From: Extibacter muris
GTDB taxonomy: Bacteria; Bacillota; Clostridia; Lachnospirales; Lachnospiraceae
Direction of reading: 5' to 3'
Assembly (NCBI RefSeq): GCF_004345005.1
Contig: NZ_SMMX01000020.1
Span: 1-50,827 of the forward strand
Length of the DNA: 50,827 nucleotides
This document shows, piece after piece, positions 15,920-23,639 of the stretch. A program made the position numbers and the translations under genes. Every line of letters begins with the position of its first letter. Position 1 is the stretch's first letter. The notes beneath the pieces are model-generated. The model ran no database searches. It saw only the letters and a list, made by a program, of their open reading frames with translations, and was not told the origin of the DNA.

Positions 15920-16702
15920 TTACTTAGATTCAAAGGCTGTTTTTGCATCGCGGATTAACTTGTCGAATTTATCTGCCTGCCATGCAGCCCTTCCGGTGAA
16001 CAGCCCGTCGACGGACGGCTGTACGATGAGCTCGCTGGCGTTGCCCGGATTGACGCTCCCGCCGTAGAGCACAGGGATGTCCGCCCCGGCATCTCCGAAG
16101 ATGTCCAGCAATGTCTGCTTGATGACTTTGTGCATCTCTTCTGCATAGTCTGCAGTAGCCGGAGTTCCGTTTACGCCGATGGACCACACTGGTTCATATG
16201 CCACCCAGATATTCGGAATCTGTGATACCGGTATGTCGTGGAAACCGATTTTGAGCTGTGTGCGGAGAACCTCGGGGCTGATGCCGTAGTTCTTTTCTTC
16301 TGCCGTCTCTCCGATACAGAGCAAAGTCGTAAAGCCATGATTGAGCGCTGCCTTTACCTTCTTGTTTTCTTCAATGTCGGTCTCTCCGAATACGTGCCTT
16401 CTCTCGGAATGTCCAATCATGACAAGGTCAATCCCGATTTCCTTCAGCATGAGAGGTGAGATTTCTCCGGTAAACTGCCCTTCATCCTCCCAACACATGT
16501 TCTGCGCCCCGATCTTTACATATGTACGGTCTACATGTTTCGCTGCGCTCTCCAGCGTGGTGTAGGAAGGTATGATAAAAAGCTCGATTTCATCGCGGCT
16601 TAGATCCCTCGTGTACTCCACGAGATTCTGAAGGTATTCCACGGTGTCGTGTATGTTCTTGTACATCTTCAGGTTACTTCCAAAATACAATTTTTTCTGC
16701 AT
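15920..16702 (-). CDS. tpiA: Triosephosphate-isomerase-family protein
   Basis: 260 residues. The TPI catalytic set is complete: Asn10/Lys12 (SNLKMYKN), His98 (MIGHSERR), Glu170 (AYEPVWSIG) and YGGSVN. Canonical TPI turns DHAP into glyceraldehyde-3-phosphate. The last phosphate-binding loop, usually xxGGASL, reads LFTGRAAWQADKF (235-245), a feature I associate with the TPI-like isomerases of erythritol/tetrulose-phosphate pathways (EryH type); this is from memory and not checked. Either role fits: DHAP is made by both neighbouring pathways, while a fused DHA-type kinase next door could make tetrulose phosphate. A housekeeping TPI should exist elsewhere in the genome. AAGGAGG precedes the ATG; a promoter TTGCGT-17-TATAAT is seen upstream. 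Confidence 0.85.
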   Translation of the reverse strand: MQKKLYFGSNLKMYKNIHDTVEYLQNLVEYTRDLSRDEIELFIIPSYTTLESAAKHVDRTYVKIGAQNMCWEDEGQFTGEISPLMLKEIGIDLVMIGHSERRHVFGETDIEENKKVKAALNHGFTTLLCIGETAEEKNYGISPEVLRTQLKIGFHDIPVSQIPNIWVAYEPVWSIGVNGTPATADYAEEMHKVIKQTLLDIFGDAGADIPVLYGGSVNPGNASELIVQPSVDGLFTGRAAWQADKFDKLIRDAKTAFESK

Positions 16703-16752
16703 GACTGCCTCCTTATGGTAATCTGATATTGTTTCTGTTTTAATCTGAATCT

Positions 16753-16781
16753 ATTATATATGATAAGCTGTCAAAACGCAA
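16753..16781 (-). promoter_or_regulatory. Promoter of the TPI-family gene
   Basis: On the minus strand TTGCGT (16781-16776), 17 bases, TATAAT (16758-16753). The AAACGAAA cluster at 16807-16832 begins about 25 bases upstream of its -35 box. Confidence 0.6.
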
Positions 16782-16806
16782 CTTCAAAACCGTGAAAATA
16801 TTAACA

Positions 16807-17002
16807 AAACGAAAAAACGAAATAAAACGAAAGAAAGCGATAAATAAACAGGTTAAAATGCACAAAACAAGAATAATAGAAATATGTAAATGTACTGAAA
16901 TTACAAAAAACGGTTGCATAATGAAAGGAACACATATAAAATGAAACTACAAATAAAGAAAAACGAAAACAAAAACAGAAACATAAACGAAAGCAAACGA
17001 AA
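16807..17002. promoter_or_regulatory. Two clusters of AAACGAAA repeats, candidate DeoR operators
   Basis: Exact AAACGAAA octamers occur at 16807, 16815 and 16825 and again at 16961, 16985 and 16995; a weaker AAAGCGAT follows the first cluster at 16834. Spacings are mostly 8-10 bases, close to one helix turn. The 313-base gap between the TPI gene and pdxA2 is otherwise very A-rich on the plus strand. DeoR-family proteins commonly bind tandem short repeats of this kind, and the DeoR gene at 21152 is the obvious partner. A weak plus-strand promoter (TTGCAT 16914, TATAAA 16935, spacer 15) lies between the clusters. Confidence 0.55.
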
Positions 17003-17015
17003 GGATGGAGAGAAG

Positions 17016-18035
17016 ATGAGCGAGAAATTCAGACCAGTGACAGCGATTACCATGGGAGACCCTGCAGGTATCGGCCCGGAGATAGTAGTTGGCACGATAT
17101 TGGATAAGGAAATCCATGAGTGCTGCAAGCCATTTGTAATCGGAAGCAAGGCAATCATGGAACGGGCGGCTAAGGTGCTTGGCAAGGAGCTGAAGTATAA
17201 TCTTATAACGGAACCTTCAGAGGCAAAACATGAATATGGTACCGTAGATATTATGGAGACAGGAGACTATGACACGGACTCCATCGAATGGGGAAAAGAA
17301 CAGAAGCTTGCCGGACAGATGGCAATTGACTGGATTATGAGATCCATTGAATTAGGAATGGATAAGAAGATCGACGCTGTCTCTACCTCGCCGATCCACA
17401 AAGGGGCAATCAAGCTTGTCGGAGTGAAAGAGCCCGGACATACGGAGATATATCAGAATGTTACCAATTCACCGTATGCACTGACCATGTTCTCCTGCCA
17501 TAAGCTGAGAGTATTCTTTGTCAGCCGCCATATGTCTCTTGTAGACGCATGCCATTATGCAACCAAGGACGTTATATTAGACAATGTAATTAATATAGAT
17601 AAAGAACTGCGCAAGGTCGGAATCGAGCATCCGCATATCGCAGTGGCGGGCCTGAATCCCCACAATGGAGACAACGGCCTGTTCGGAACAGAGGAGCTGA
17701 CAGATATCGGACCGGCAGTAGAAGCGGCGAAGGAAAGAGGCATCAATGCAGTGGGACCCTGCCCGGCAGATTCTGTATTCCACATCGGCAAGTCGGGGAA
17801 ATATGATGCAATCCTTTCTCTATATCATGACCAGGGCCACATCGCCTGCAAGACGCTGGATTTTGAAAAATCTGTAACGCTTACATTTGGCCTTCCGTTT
17901 ATCAGAGGCTCTGTAGATCACGGGACAGCCTTTGATATCGCGGGAAAAGGCATCGCCGGCTCCATAAGCCTTATCGAATCTACAAAGGTAGTTGCCGAAT
18001 ATGCTGCGAAACAGCATGAAAGAGAAGAGAACTAA
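17016..18035 (+). CDS. pdxA2: PdxA2-type 4-phosphate dehydrogenase of four-carbon sugar acids
   Basis: 339 residues, the PdxA family length. ITMGDPAGIGPE opens the protein; metal-site histidines are in STSPIHKGA, VAGLNPHNGDNG and LYHDQGH. PdxA proper makes an intermediate of vitamin B6, but PdxA2 proteins found next to DUF1537 kinases oxidise D-threonate 4-phosphate (or D-erythronate 4-phosphate), which loses CO2 to give DHAP. The DUF1537 gene 31 bases downstream makes the second role much more likely. The start at 17016 has AAGGATGGAGAG upstream and gives the family N-terminus; the frame runs back to 16914 with a lysine/asparagine-rich stretch that is the operator region and probably not translated. 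Confidence 0.9.
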   Translation: MSEKFRPVTAITMGDPAGIGPEIVVGTILDKEIHECCKPFVIGSKAIMERAAKVLGKELKYNLITEPSEAKHEYGTVDIMETGDYDTDSIEWGKEQKLAGQMAIDWIMRSIELGMDKKIDAVSTSPIHKGAIKLVGVKEPGHTEIYQNVTNSPYALTMFSCHKLRVFFVSRHMSLVDACHYATKDVILDNVINIDKELRKVGIEHPHIAVAGLNPHNGDNGLFGTEELTDIGPAVEAAKERGINAVGPCPADSVFHIGKSGKYDAILSLYHDQGHIACKTLDFEKSVTLTFGLPFIRGSVDHGTAFDIAGKGIAGSISLIESTKVVAEYAAKQHEREEN

Positions 18036-18066
18036 GAGACTGTGATATAGAAAGAGAGGGATAAAG

Positions 18067-19413
18067 ATGCCTTTAATCGGTGCAGTAGCGGATGATTTGA
18101 CAGGAGCCACCACGACAGGCGTGCTGCTGGCAAGGTCAAAAGCGAGGACGGCGGTATTTTTTAATGAGGAAGCGGCGGAAAAAGCAGAAGGGCTGGATGC
18201 ACTGGACGCAGTGCTGATCAGCAGCAACAGCAGGGCACTTCCGGCAAATGAAGCTTACGAAAAGGTAAAGTCTGCGACACAGGCGCTGAAGCGGATGGGC
18301 GTCAGACACTTTACCAAACGTATCGATACGACACTTCGCGGCGGCGTGGGAATCGAAGTAGACGCGATGCTGGATATGGTCGGCGAAGATGCCGTGGCGG
18401 TAGTCGTACCTGCAATGCCACAGTCAAGAAGGATATTGGTGGGCGGCTATTCTGTTATCGACGGCGTGGCACTTATCAATACTCCGGTTGCGCAGGATGT
18501 GCGTACTCCGGTCAAGGAGAACTATATACCGAGGCTGCTCTCCTCGCAGACGAAACGTCAGGTGGGGCTCGTGGCTCTCGACAAGGTCCTGAAGGGGGCG
18601 GACACTGTCAGAGAAGCGCTGGAAGCAGAGCGCAGCGCAGGATGCAGCGTTATCGTAGTAGATGCGATTACCTTGGAGGATGTAGAGGAGATAGCAAAAG
18701 CCTGTATCGAACTTCGTTGGAACGTAGTATCCGTAGATCCGGGACCGTTCACGTCAAAGCTTGCCTATCACCGAGGGTTGATTGGCACGGAAGAGCCGAA
18801 TGTTCCGCCGGAGGCAGATGAAGCAGGAAAGACGGTGCTCATTGCTGCAGGCAGTGCGACACCTGTCACGAAGAGGCAGATGGAAGTGCTCTGTGAAGAT
18901 GACCGCCATGTCCGTATCAGCGTAGATCCGATTCCTCTTATCGAAGGTGGGGATGCTGCCATGGATGAGGCGTTCAAGGCGGTACATAAAGCAGTGGAAC
19001 TGCTCGAATCTGACAGCCAGCCAAGAGCAATTCTCTTTGAGACTGCCCTGCACGGCGAATTGCTGAACCTGGATGAAGAAGATAACAAGAGGCATTATGC
19101 CGGCGGTATGAGCGCTGACAGAATTAATGCCGGCTTAGGCACGATTATTTCACAGGTGCTCGAGCAGATTGGAAGAGAAAAGATAGCGGGACTTTACACA
19201 ACAGGCGGTGATACGATGGTCAACGTATGTTACCAGCTTGGTGTCGAGTGTATAGAAGTAATGGATTATGTAATACCGCAGACGGACGTTGGCCGTCTTG
19301 TGGGAAGCTACGACGGACTGCCGGTGGTAGGCAAAGGTGGTCTGACAGGCAACGACAATACGGCTTGTGACATTGTAAGCCGGCTGTTCCGTGAATCAGC
19401 AAGAAAACAATAA
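18067..19413 (+). CDS. Four-carbon acid sugar kinase (DUF1537 family)
   Basis: 448 residues. The N-terminal domain shows VADDLTGATTTGVLLA and TKRIDTTLRGG, and the C-terminal nucleotide-binding domain TTGGDTMVNV and GKGGLTGNDNT; this is the two-domain DUF1537 kinase (OtnK/DtnK/DenK family). These enzymes phosphorylate the 4-hydroxyl of D-threonate, L-threonate or D-erythronate with ATP. Paired with PdxA2 the most probable substrate is D-threonate or D-erythronate, giving DHAP after oxidation and decarboxylation. The L-threonate/OtnC route is unlikely because no aldolase-like OtnC is present. AGAGAGGG precedes the ATG, and the permease follows 19 bases after the stop. Confidence 0.92.
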   Translation: MPLIGAVADDLTGATTTGVLLARSKARTAVFFNEEAAEKAEGLDALDAVLISSNSRALPANEAYEKVKSATQALKRMGVRHFTKRIDTTLRGGVGIEVDAMLDMVGEDAVAVVVPAMPQSRRILVGGYSVIDGVALINTPVAQDVRTPVKENYIPRLLSSQTKRQVGLVALDKVLKGADTVREALEAERSAGCSVIVVDAITLEDVEEIAKACIELRWNVVSVDPGPFTSKLAYHRGLIGTEEPNVPPEADEAGKTVLIAAGSATPVTKRQMEVLCEDDRHVRISVDPIPLIEGGDAAMDEAFKAVHKAVELLESDSQPRAILFETALHGELLNLDEEDNKRHYAGGMSADRINAGLGTIISQVLEQIGREKIAGLYTTGGDTMVNVCYQLGVECIEVMDYVIPQTDVGRLVGSYDGLPVVGKGGLTGNDNTACDIVSRLFRESARKQ

Positions 19414-19432
19414 TTATGGAGGAAGTGAGAAA

Positions 19433-20482
19433 ATGGGAGAACAGAAAACAGAAGTAAAAAAGACGAAAGATCTTGACCTTTTGAACAAGATGAAAAAGCT
19501 GCCGGGCGGGCTTGTAATCATACCGCTTGTAATTGCAGTGCTAATCGCGACATTTGTGCCGCAGGCTTTTCAAATAGGTGGTTATGTAACGGCATTATTC
19601 TATGAAGGGAATTCAGCGATGATGGGATTTTTCCTCATCGTATGCGGTTCCACCATCAATATTAAACAGGTAGGTATGCCTTTATACAAGGGCGTTACGC
19701 TTACCGGCTTGAAGTTCATGCTTGGTGTGCTGTTCGGGCTCCTCGTCGGAAGAATCTGCGGACCGGACGGATTCCTCGGCATTACGCCGTTCGTCATGAT
19801 TGCGGCTATTACCAACTCCAACGGTTCCCTGTACATATCCCTGTCCTCACAGTTTGGTAATGCTACAGATACGGGTGCGATCTCTATCCTGTCACTGAAC
19901 GACGGACCGTTCTTTACGCTGGTTGCACTTGGAGCTACAGGGCTTGCCTCTATCCCGATCAACTCTCTGATTGCCACGCTGGTGCCGATTCTGATTGGAT
20001 TTATCTGGGGCAACCTGGATGCAGGATTCCGTAAAGCATGTGCAACCGCACAGCCGATCGTAACCTTCTTCATGACGATTTCCATCGGCGCCAAGACGGA
20101 TGTCAAGACCATCGTGACAGCAGGTGCGGCAGGTATCGTGCTCGGACTCATATCAGCAGTACTCGCAGTAGTATTCTTCTTCCTGTTCAACCTGCTGCTT
20201 CCGAAGAAGGAAAGAAACGCCATGGGAGCTGCTGTAGGTACGACAGCGCTCAACTCAGCGATGACACCGGCCGCTGTAGCCGAGGCCGACCCATCTATGG
20301 CCCAGTACACAGAGATGGCTACCGCACAATGCGCCACAGCTTCCATCATCACATTGTTCCTCTGCCCGTTCATCGTGGCATTCTTTGACAAGATGATGCA
20401 GAAGAAGCAGAAGGGTATCTACTCACCGGAAGGATGGGCACACTACAAGGTCACGGGCGAAGCGGCGCCGGCAGAAATGTAA
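19433..20482 (+). CDS. KdgT-type permease (2-keto-3-deoxygluconate transporter family)
   Basis: 349 residues, about ten hydrophobic segments, for example IIPLVIAVLIATFVPQAF, GVTLTGLKFMLGVLFGLLVG and the long AGAAGIVLGLISAVLAVVFFFLF. The MGFFLIVCGSTINIKQVG, AITNSNGSLY and GTTALNSAMTPAAVAEADP blocks are those of the KdgT family of proton-coupled sugar-acid transporters. In this operon it should import threonate or erythronate. The ATG at 19433 has GGAGGAAG eight bases upstream; the frame also opens at 19391 inside the kinase gene but without a suitable site. A hairpin-like palindrome follows at 20496-20518. Confidence 0.88.
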   Translation: MGEQKTEVKKTKDLDLLNKMKKLPGGLVIIPLVIAVLIATFVPQAFQIGGYVTALFYEGNSAMMGFFLIVCGSTINIKQVGMPLYKGVTLTGLKFMLGVLFGLLVGRICGPDGFLGITPFVMIAAITNSNGSLYISLSSQFGNATDTGAISILSLNDGPFFTLVALGATGLASIPINSLIATLVPILIGFIWGNLDAGFRKACATAQPIVTFFMTISIGAKTDVKTIVTAGAAGIVLGLISAVLAVVFFFLFNLLLPKKERNAMGAAVGTTALNSAMTPAAVAEADPSMAQYTEMATAQCATASIITLFLCPFIVAFFDKMMQKKQKGIYSPEGWAHYKVTGEAAPAEM

Positions 20483-20495
20483 ATTAATCGCACCA

Positions 20496-20518
20496 TATTG
20501 AACTGCTAATGTTCAATA
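20496..20518. promoter_or_regulatory. TATTGAAC-N7-GTTCAATA palindrome
   Basis: Perfect 8-bp arms (20496-20503, 20511-20518) around TGCTAAT, 13 bases after the permease stop. No T-run follows. A very similar GAAC-N7-GTTC sequence is found at 28242-28260 in front of a dehydrogenase gene, which favours a protein-binding site over a plain terminator. Confidence 0.35.
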
Positions 20519-20543
20519 AGTATACATAATTCATTACAGGAAA

Positions 20544-20597
20544 GTGAAAAAAGTCCTCTAATATGTTACAATGATTTCGTAATATATGAGAGGACTT
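20544..20597 (+). promoter_or_regulatory. Promoter embedded in a 47-bp inverted repeat before the YcxB-like gene
   Basis: GTGAAA (20544-20549), 17 bases, TACAAT (20567-20572) with an upstream TG is a reasonable promoter. AAGTCCTCT (20551-20559) is mirrored by AGAGGACTT (20589-20597), and ATATGTTAC (20561-20569) nearly mirrors GTAATATAT (20579-20587). The repeat covers the -10 box, so it may be an operator; alternatively it is a terminator for the permease operon. Confidence 0.45.
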
Positions 20598-20616
20598 TAT
20601 TATAAGGAGCACAATC

Positions 20617-21120
20617 ATGGAAGAGAAACTGTCGGTTCAGATGACAAAAGAAGCATTGTTTGATTTTCTTTTATACCATACATACTCTAAGTTTTCCGGT
20701 TTTCTGACGAATGTCCTGGGGGCGGCCGTTGGAATCATGGGGATTATCCTGCTGGCCACGGGAAGGATAAAGCCGGCGCATCTCGTGTTTTATCTTGCCG
20801 CTGCCGTTGCATTTATCGCGTTTACTCCATTACAGCTGAAGTACAGGGCTAAAAAGCAGATGGAACTTAACGAGGAATACCAGACAGAATGGGAATATAC
20901 ACTTAACGGGCATGGGATAACTGTCGTGCGCGGAGATAAAGCAGAAGAGGTGGCCTGGGAACAGATTGAGCGTGTGGCGACGACTCCCAAGACAATCGGG
21001 ATATATTATGGAAAAGACCACGCATTTATCATTCCGAAGCAGGCCTTCGGCAGCCGCTTCGTGGCTGTCATGAAGATGATAGCACAACATATCGATCCAC
21101 AGAAGGTAAGGCTGAGATAG
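20617..21120 (+). CDS. YcxB-like membrane protein
   Basis: 167 residues. Two hydrophobic helices (about 27-48, VLGAAVGIMGIILLATG, and 53-70, LVFYLAAAVAFIAFTPLQL) are followed by a soluble C-terminal domain with YTLNGHGITVVRGDKAEEVAWEQIERVATTPKTIGIYYGKDHAFIIPKQAF, which matches the YcxB-like PH-type fold found in many small Firmicute membrane proteins. The function of that family is unknown. AAGGAG precedes the ATG. It sits between the threonate-type permease and a DeoR regulator but shows no metabolic link to them. Confidence 0.75.
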   Translation: MEEKLSVQMTKEALFDFLLYHTYSKFSGFLTNVLGAAVGIMGIILLATGRIKPAHLVFYLAAAVAFIAFTPLQLKYRAKKQMELNEEYQTEWEYTLNGHGITVVRGDKAEEVAWEQIERVATTPKTIGIYYGKDHAFIIPKQAFGSRFVAVMKMIAQHIDPQKVRLR

Positions 21121-21151
21121 AGAATCAATAATAGAGACAGAGGGTAGTAGA

Positions 21152-21913
21152 ATGGAAGAACGCAGGCGTACGATACTGAGAGAACTGGACGAAAGAGGAA
21201 GGGTTCGGGTTGCAGATCTGAGCAGAGAACTGGGCTGTTCAGAGGTGACGATTCGGAACGATATCAAGAATATGGATATGGAAGGTCTGCTGCAGAGGGT
21301 TCACGGGGGTGCGATAAAGCGGGAGGAAAGTCCGGTGCGTAAATACTCGGCTGAAAGCATATACCGGCATACAGACAGGAAAAAGAAGATTGCGGCCTGT
21401 GCATATGAGTATATCGAAGACAGGGACACGATAATCATTGATGACGCATCCAGCAGCTTTTATCTCGCGGTCCATATTAAAAACCACCCCGAAAAGCGCG
21501 TAGCTGTCGTCACCAATTCCCTCCTTGTGGGCAATGAGCTGGCGGGCGCAAAGCATGTCGAACTCTATATGGTAGGCGGCCATGTGGGAGGGCATCTCGC
21601 TGCCACCATGGGCGATGCGGCGCTGGAGAACATGCGCAGCTTTCATGTGGACAAGGCATTTATCGGAGTCCACGGCATCAATTTTGAGGTGGGGCTTACT
21701 TCTATAGCCACGCCGCAGATGCAGGTGAAGCATGCGATCCTCAAAGCGGCAAAAGAAGTATACGTACTTGCGGACAGCAGCAAGTTCGGCGGCGGCTACC
21801 TGTCCATAATCTGCCCGATTACAGACGTACACCTGATAATTACAGACGATGAAGTAGCAAAAGAGAACATAAAAATAGCAAAAGAACTAGACGTACCACT
21901 TGTGATAGCATGA
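21152..21913 (+). CDS. DeoR-family transcriptional regulator
   Basis: 253 residues: a winged helix at the N-terminus (SRELGCSEVTIRNDIKNMDMEGLLQRVHGGAI) and a sugar-phosphate sensor domain (IIIDDASSSFYLAVHI, VTNSLLVGNELAG, ADSSKFGGGYL). The canonical DSGTT loop reads DDASS here. It starts 31 bases after the YcxB-like gene. It is the nearest regulator to the DUF1537/PdxA2 operon and is the natural candidate to bind the AAACGAAA repeats at 16.8-17.0 kb, with a four-carbon acid phosphate or DHAP as ligand (inference). Confidence 0.88.
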   Translation: MEERRRTILRELDERGRVRVADLSRELGCSEVTIRNDIKNMDMEGLLQRVHGGAIKREESPVRKYSAESIYRHTDRKKKIAACAYEYIEDRDTIIIDDASSSFYLAVHIKNHPEKRVAVVTNSLLVGNELAGAKHVELYMVGGHVGGHLAATMGDAALENMRSFHVDKAFIGVHGINFEVGLTSIATPQMQVKHAILKAAKEVYVLADSSKFGGGYLSIICPITDVHLIITDDEVAKENIKIAKELDVPLVIA

Positions 21914-21976
21914 GGGACACCCTAAAACGAATTGGGGACGGGGTTTTTTGAAAAAAACCCCGTCCCCAATTCGTTT
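21914..21976. repeat. Palindromic repeat, copy 2 (truncated)
   Basis: A left GGGACACCCT arm is followed by a perfect 25-bp stem: 21925-21949 with 21952-21976, core TTGGGGACGGGG then T6/A6. The right outer arm (AGGGTGTCCC) that copies 1 and 3 possess is missing; the sequence continues with CGTTTTTTC. Its left 57 bases match copy 3 almost base for base. It starts immediately after the DeoR stop codon and may also terminate that transcript. Confidence 0.85.
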
Positions 21977-21988
21977 CGTTTTTTCTTG

Positions 21989-22036
21989 TGGAAAATGCAG
22001 AAATATAATGGAAAATGTAGAAATATATGATAGAAT
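21989..22036 (+). promoter_or_regulatory. Tandem 20-bp repeat and promoter of the AT-rich lipoprotein
   Basis: TGGAAAATGCAGAAATATAA (21989-22008) is repeated with two changes at 22009-22028. TGGAAA (22009-22014) and TAGAAT (22031-22036, extended by TG) with a 16-base spacer could form the promoter. Confidence 0.4.
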
Positions 22037-22071
22037 GAAGGTACAATAAAATGTTGAGGGAGGAACAGTAT

Positions 22072-22899
22072 ATGAGAAAAAGGATAGTAGTCATTGGTTT
22101 ATTATTAATGCTTGTTTCAGCATCTGTTATAGGGTGTGGAGGCAAAGAAGAGAATTCAGCTAAAAAGGAAGAAAAAGAAGCTACGGCAGATGAAACGTTT
22201 ATGAAAGATTTAGCAAAGGCGCTAGAAGCAAGATGGGCTTTATCAGATAAGTATGAGTCTATGGATAAATATGCGAATGCGGAAATGGGGAGTGAAGAGC
22301 ATAAGGAATCATATGAAAAGTATGTTTCTGCGGAATTAGATATATTAGGAAAATATCAGACGGAAAAATTCAAAGATAGTAAACTTCAAGAAAAAGCGAT
22401 TCAATATATAAATTTATTAAAACAGCAGAAGGAGGCTTGTGATTATATAACTGTCAACTATGAAAAATATGATGAACTATGGTACGATGCATATAACAAA
22501 AGAACCCAAATTATTGTTGAGTTCGTAAATGATTATAAACTTAAAGTGTCCGATAAATATGAGGATACACTAAAAGAGTTTACTCTAAATGCACAACAGG
22601 TTAATGAAGAAAACGAAAAAGAAGATAAAGTGCAGGCATTAATAGGTTCAATAGAGTTTACGCTGGCCGAAGATGATGGGTATGGATGGAAAACATATAA
22701 TGCTGTTGTGGAGAATACTACAGATATGAATTTCTCTTACTTTGGGTTGGATATAAACCTTTTAGATCAAGACGATGTGATTCTCGAAACAACATATGCC
22801 AACGTAAGTAATTGGAACAGCGGACAAAAAGTGAAATTTGAATTCACTACGGAGAAGGAATTTGTTGCCACCCAGATTAGTGGAGAGTATACGGAGTAA
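22072..22899 (+). CDS. Hypothetical lipoprotein (AT-rich)
   Basis: 275 residues beginning MRKRIVVIGLLLMLVSASVIGC, a lipoprotein signal with Cys22. A Lys/Glu-rich linker is followed by a helical region (about 45-180) with many Glu/Lys/Tyr, then a C-terminal beta domain (SIEFTLAEDDGYGWKTYNAVVENTTDMNFSYFGLDINLLDQDDVIL) resembling the FxLYD/DUF-type Ig-like domain often seen on secreted Firmicute proteins. The function is unknown. The start at 22072 has GAGGGAGGAA upstream; the frame opens earlier at 22051 but would spoil the signal. Base composition is clearly more AT-rich than in the neighbouring operons, with frequent AAA, GAA, AAT and TAT codons. Together with the next gene it lies between two near-identical palindromic repeats, which suggests acquisition as a unit. 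Confidence 0.75.
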   Translation: MRKRIVVIGLLLMLVSASVIGCGGKEENSAKKEEKEATADETFMKDLAKALEARWALSDKYESMDKYANAEMGSEEHKESYEKYVSAELDILGKYQTEKFKDSKLQEKAIQYINLLKQQKEACDYITVNYEKYDELWYDAYNKRTQIIVEFVNDYKLKVSDKYEDTLKEFTLNAQQVNEENEKEDKVQALIGSIEFTLAEDDGYGWKTYNAVVENTTDMNFSYFGLDINLLDQDDVILETTYANVSNWNSGQKVKFEFTTEKEFVATQISGEYTE

Positions 22900-22947
22900 T
22901 CTCGTAACCAACAGGTAGAATAAAAATACATATAAAGGGAAGAAACT

Positions 22948-23628
22948 ATGGCTAAGTATGAATGTGCAATGTGCGGGAAAACGTTAGGGCTGATGGAAAC
23001 CATTAGCAGGGAATTTCAAGACGATAAAAACAGAGGTCTTTGTCCCAAATGTCATCGATACTTTGTTAATACTGTCAAAAAGCGGTTAGATGAAATGAAT
23101 GATTCTATTGGCTACAACAGCGTGAAGCAGAGTATACTGGAACAGATAAGGGCAGAGAATGGCAACTCGGGGTATGAATATGTAGAAGATTACTTTAAGT
23201 ATCAAGAAGCGCAGAATCTTAAAGAGGAAAACGCCAGATGGGAGGCGTGTCCGGTATGTGGTAAAATCAGAGACCCTCAGGAGGACATCTGTGGTACTTG
23301 CGGATATATTTATACAGATATAAAGGGCTTAAGCAATGAAGACTATGTCAAGGCAGCTAAAACCAGATTTGAACAATACCGAAGAAATCCATTGTACGAG
23401 TACAAAGTGGAGGTTGTTCAGGATTCTGCCCTGACAGGTGCTTTCAAAAAGACAGATATACAAAATGTTTTGGCTGTCTATGCGTTGGACGGATGGCGTC
23501 TTCATACTGCTGTTACAAATGAACTGGGTAAGATGGTTTTGTCTGCTGCAGGAATTGGGACTAATGCTACAGTAGACCAGATGATATTAATTTTTGAGCG
23601 ATGTATCAAAGATAGGACCTTGGAATAA
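22948..23628 (+). CDS. Zinc-ribbon protein with C-terminal DUF4177-like domain
   Basis: 226 residues. Cysteine pairs CAMCGKT and CPKCHRY near the N-terminus and CPVCGKI and CGTCGYIY around residues 100-120 make two zinc ribbons. The end, YEYKVEVVQDSALTGAFKKTDIQNVLAVYALDGWRLHTAVTN, has the pattern of DUF4177 (a short beta-alpha domain ending in a GW motif). No catalytic motif is seen. GGGAAG precedes the ATG. It shares the AT-rich composition of the preceding lipoprotein gene, 48 bases away, and the two probably form one transcript ending at the palindrome 23640-23718. Confidence 0.75.
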   Translation: MAKYECAMCGKTLGLMETISREFQDDKNRGLCPKCHRYFVNTVKKRLDEMNDSIGYNSVKQSILEQIRAENGNSGYEYVEDYFKYQEAQNLKEENARWEACPVCGKIRDPQEDICGTCGYIYTDIKGLSNEDYVKAAKTRFEQYRRNPLYEYKVEVVQDSALTGAFKKTDIQNVLAVYALDGWRLHTAVTNELGKMVLSAAGIGTNATVDQMILIFERCIKDRTLE

Positions 23629-23639
23629 TGGTATACATG

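Noticed and set aside
16807-17002. CRISPR-like array from the AAACGAAA repeats
   Set aside because: The repeats are 8 bases, the intervals are 0-24 bases within clusters, and no cas genes are present. Operators fit far better.
17016-18035. PdxA of vitamin B6 biosynthesis
   Set aside because: The gene is fused operonically to a DUF1537 kinase and a sugar-acid permease, the context of PdxA2 in four-carbon acid catabolism; no other pdx gene is near.
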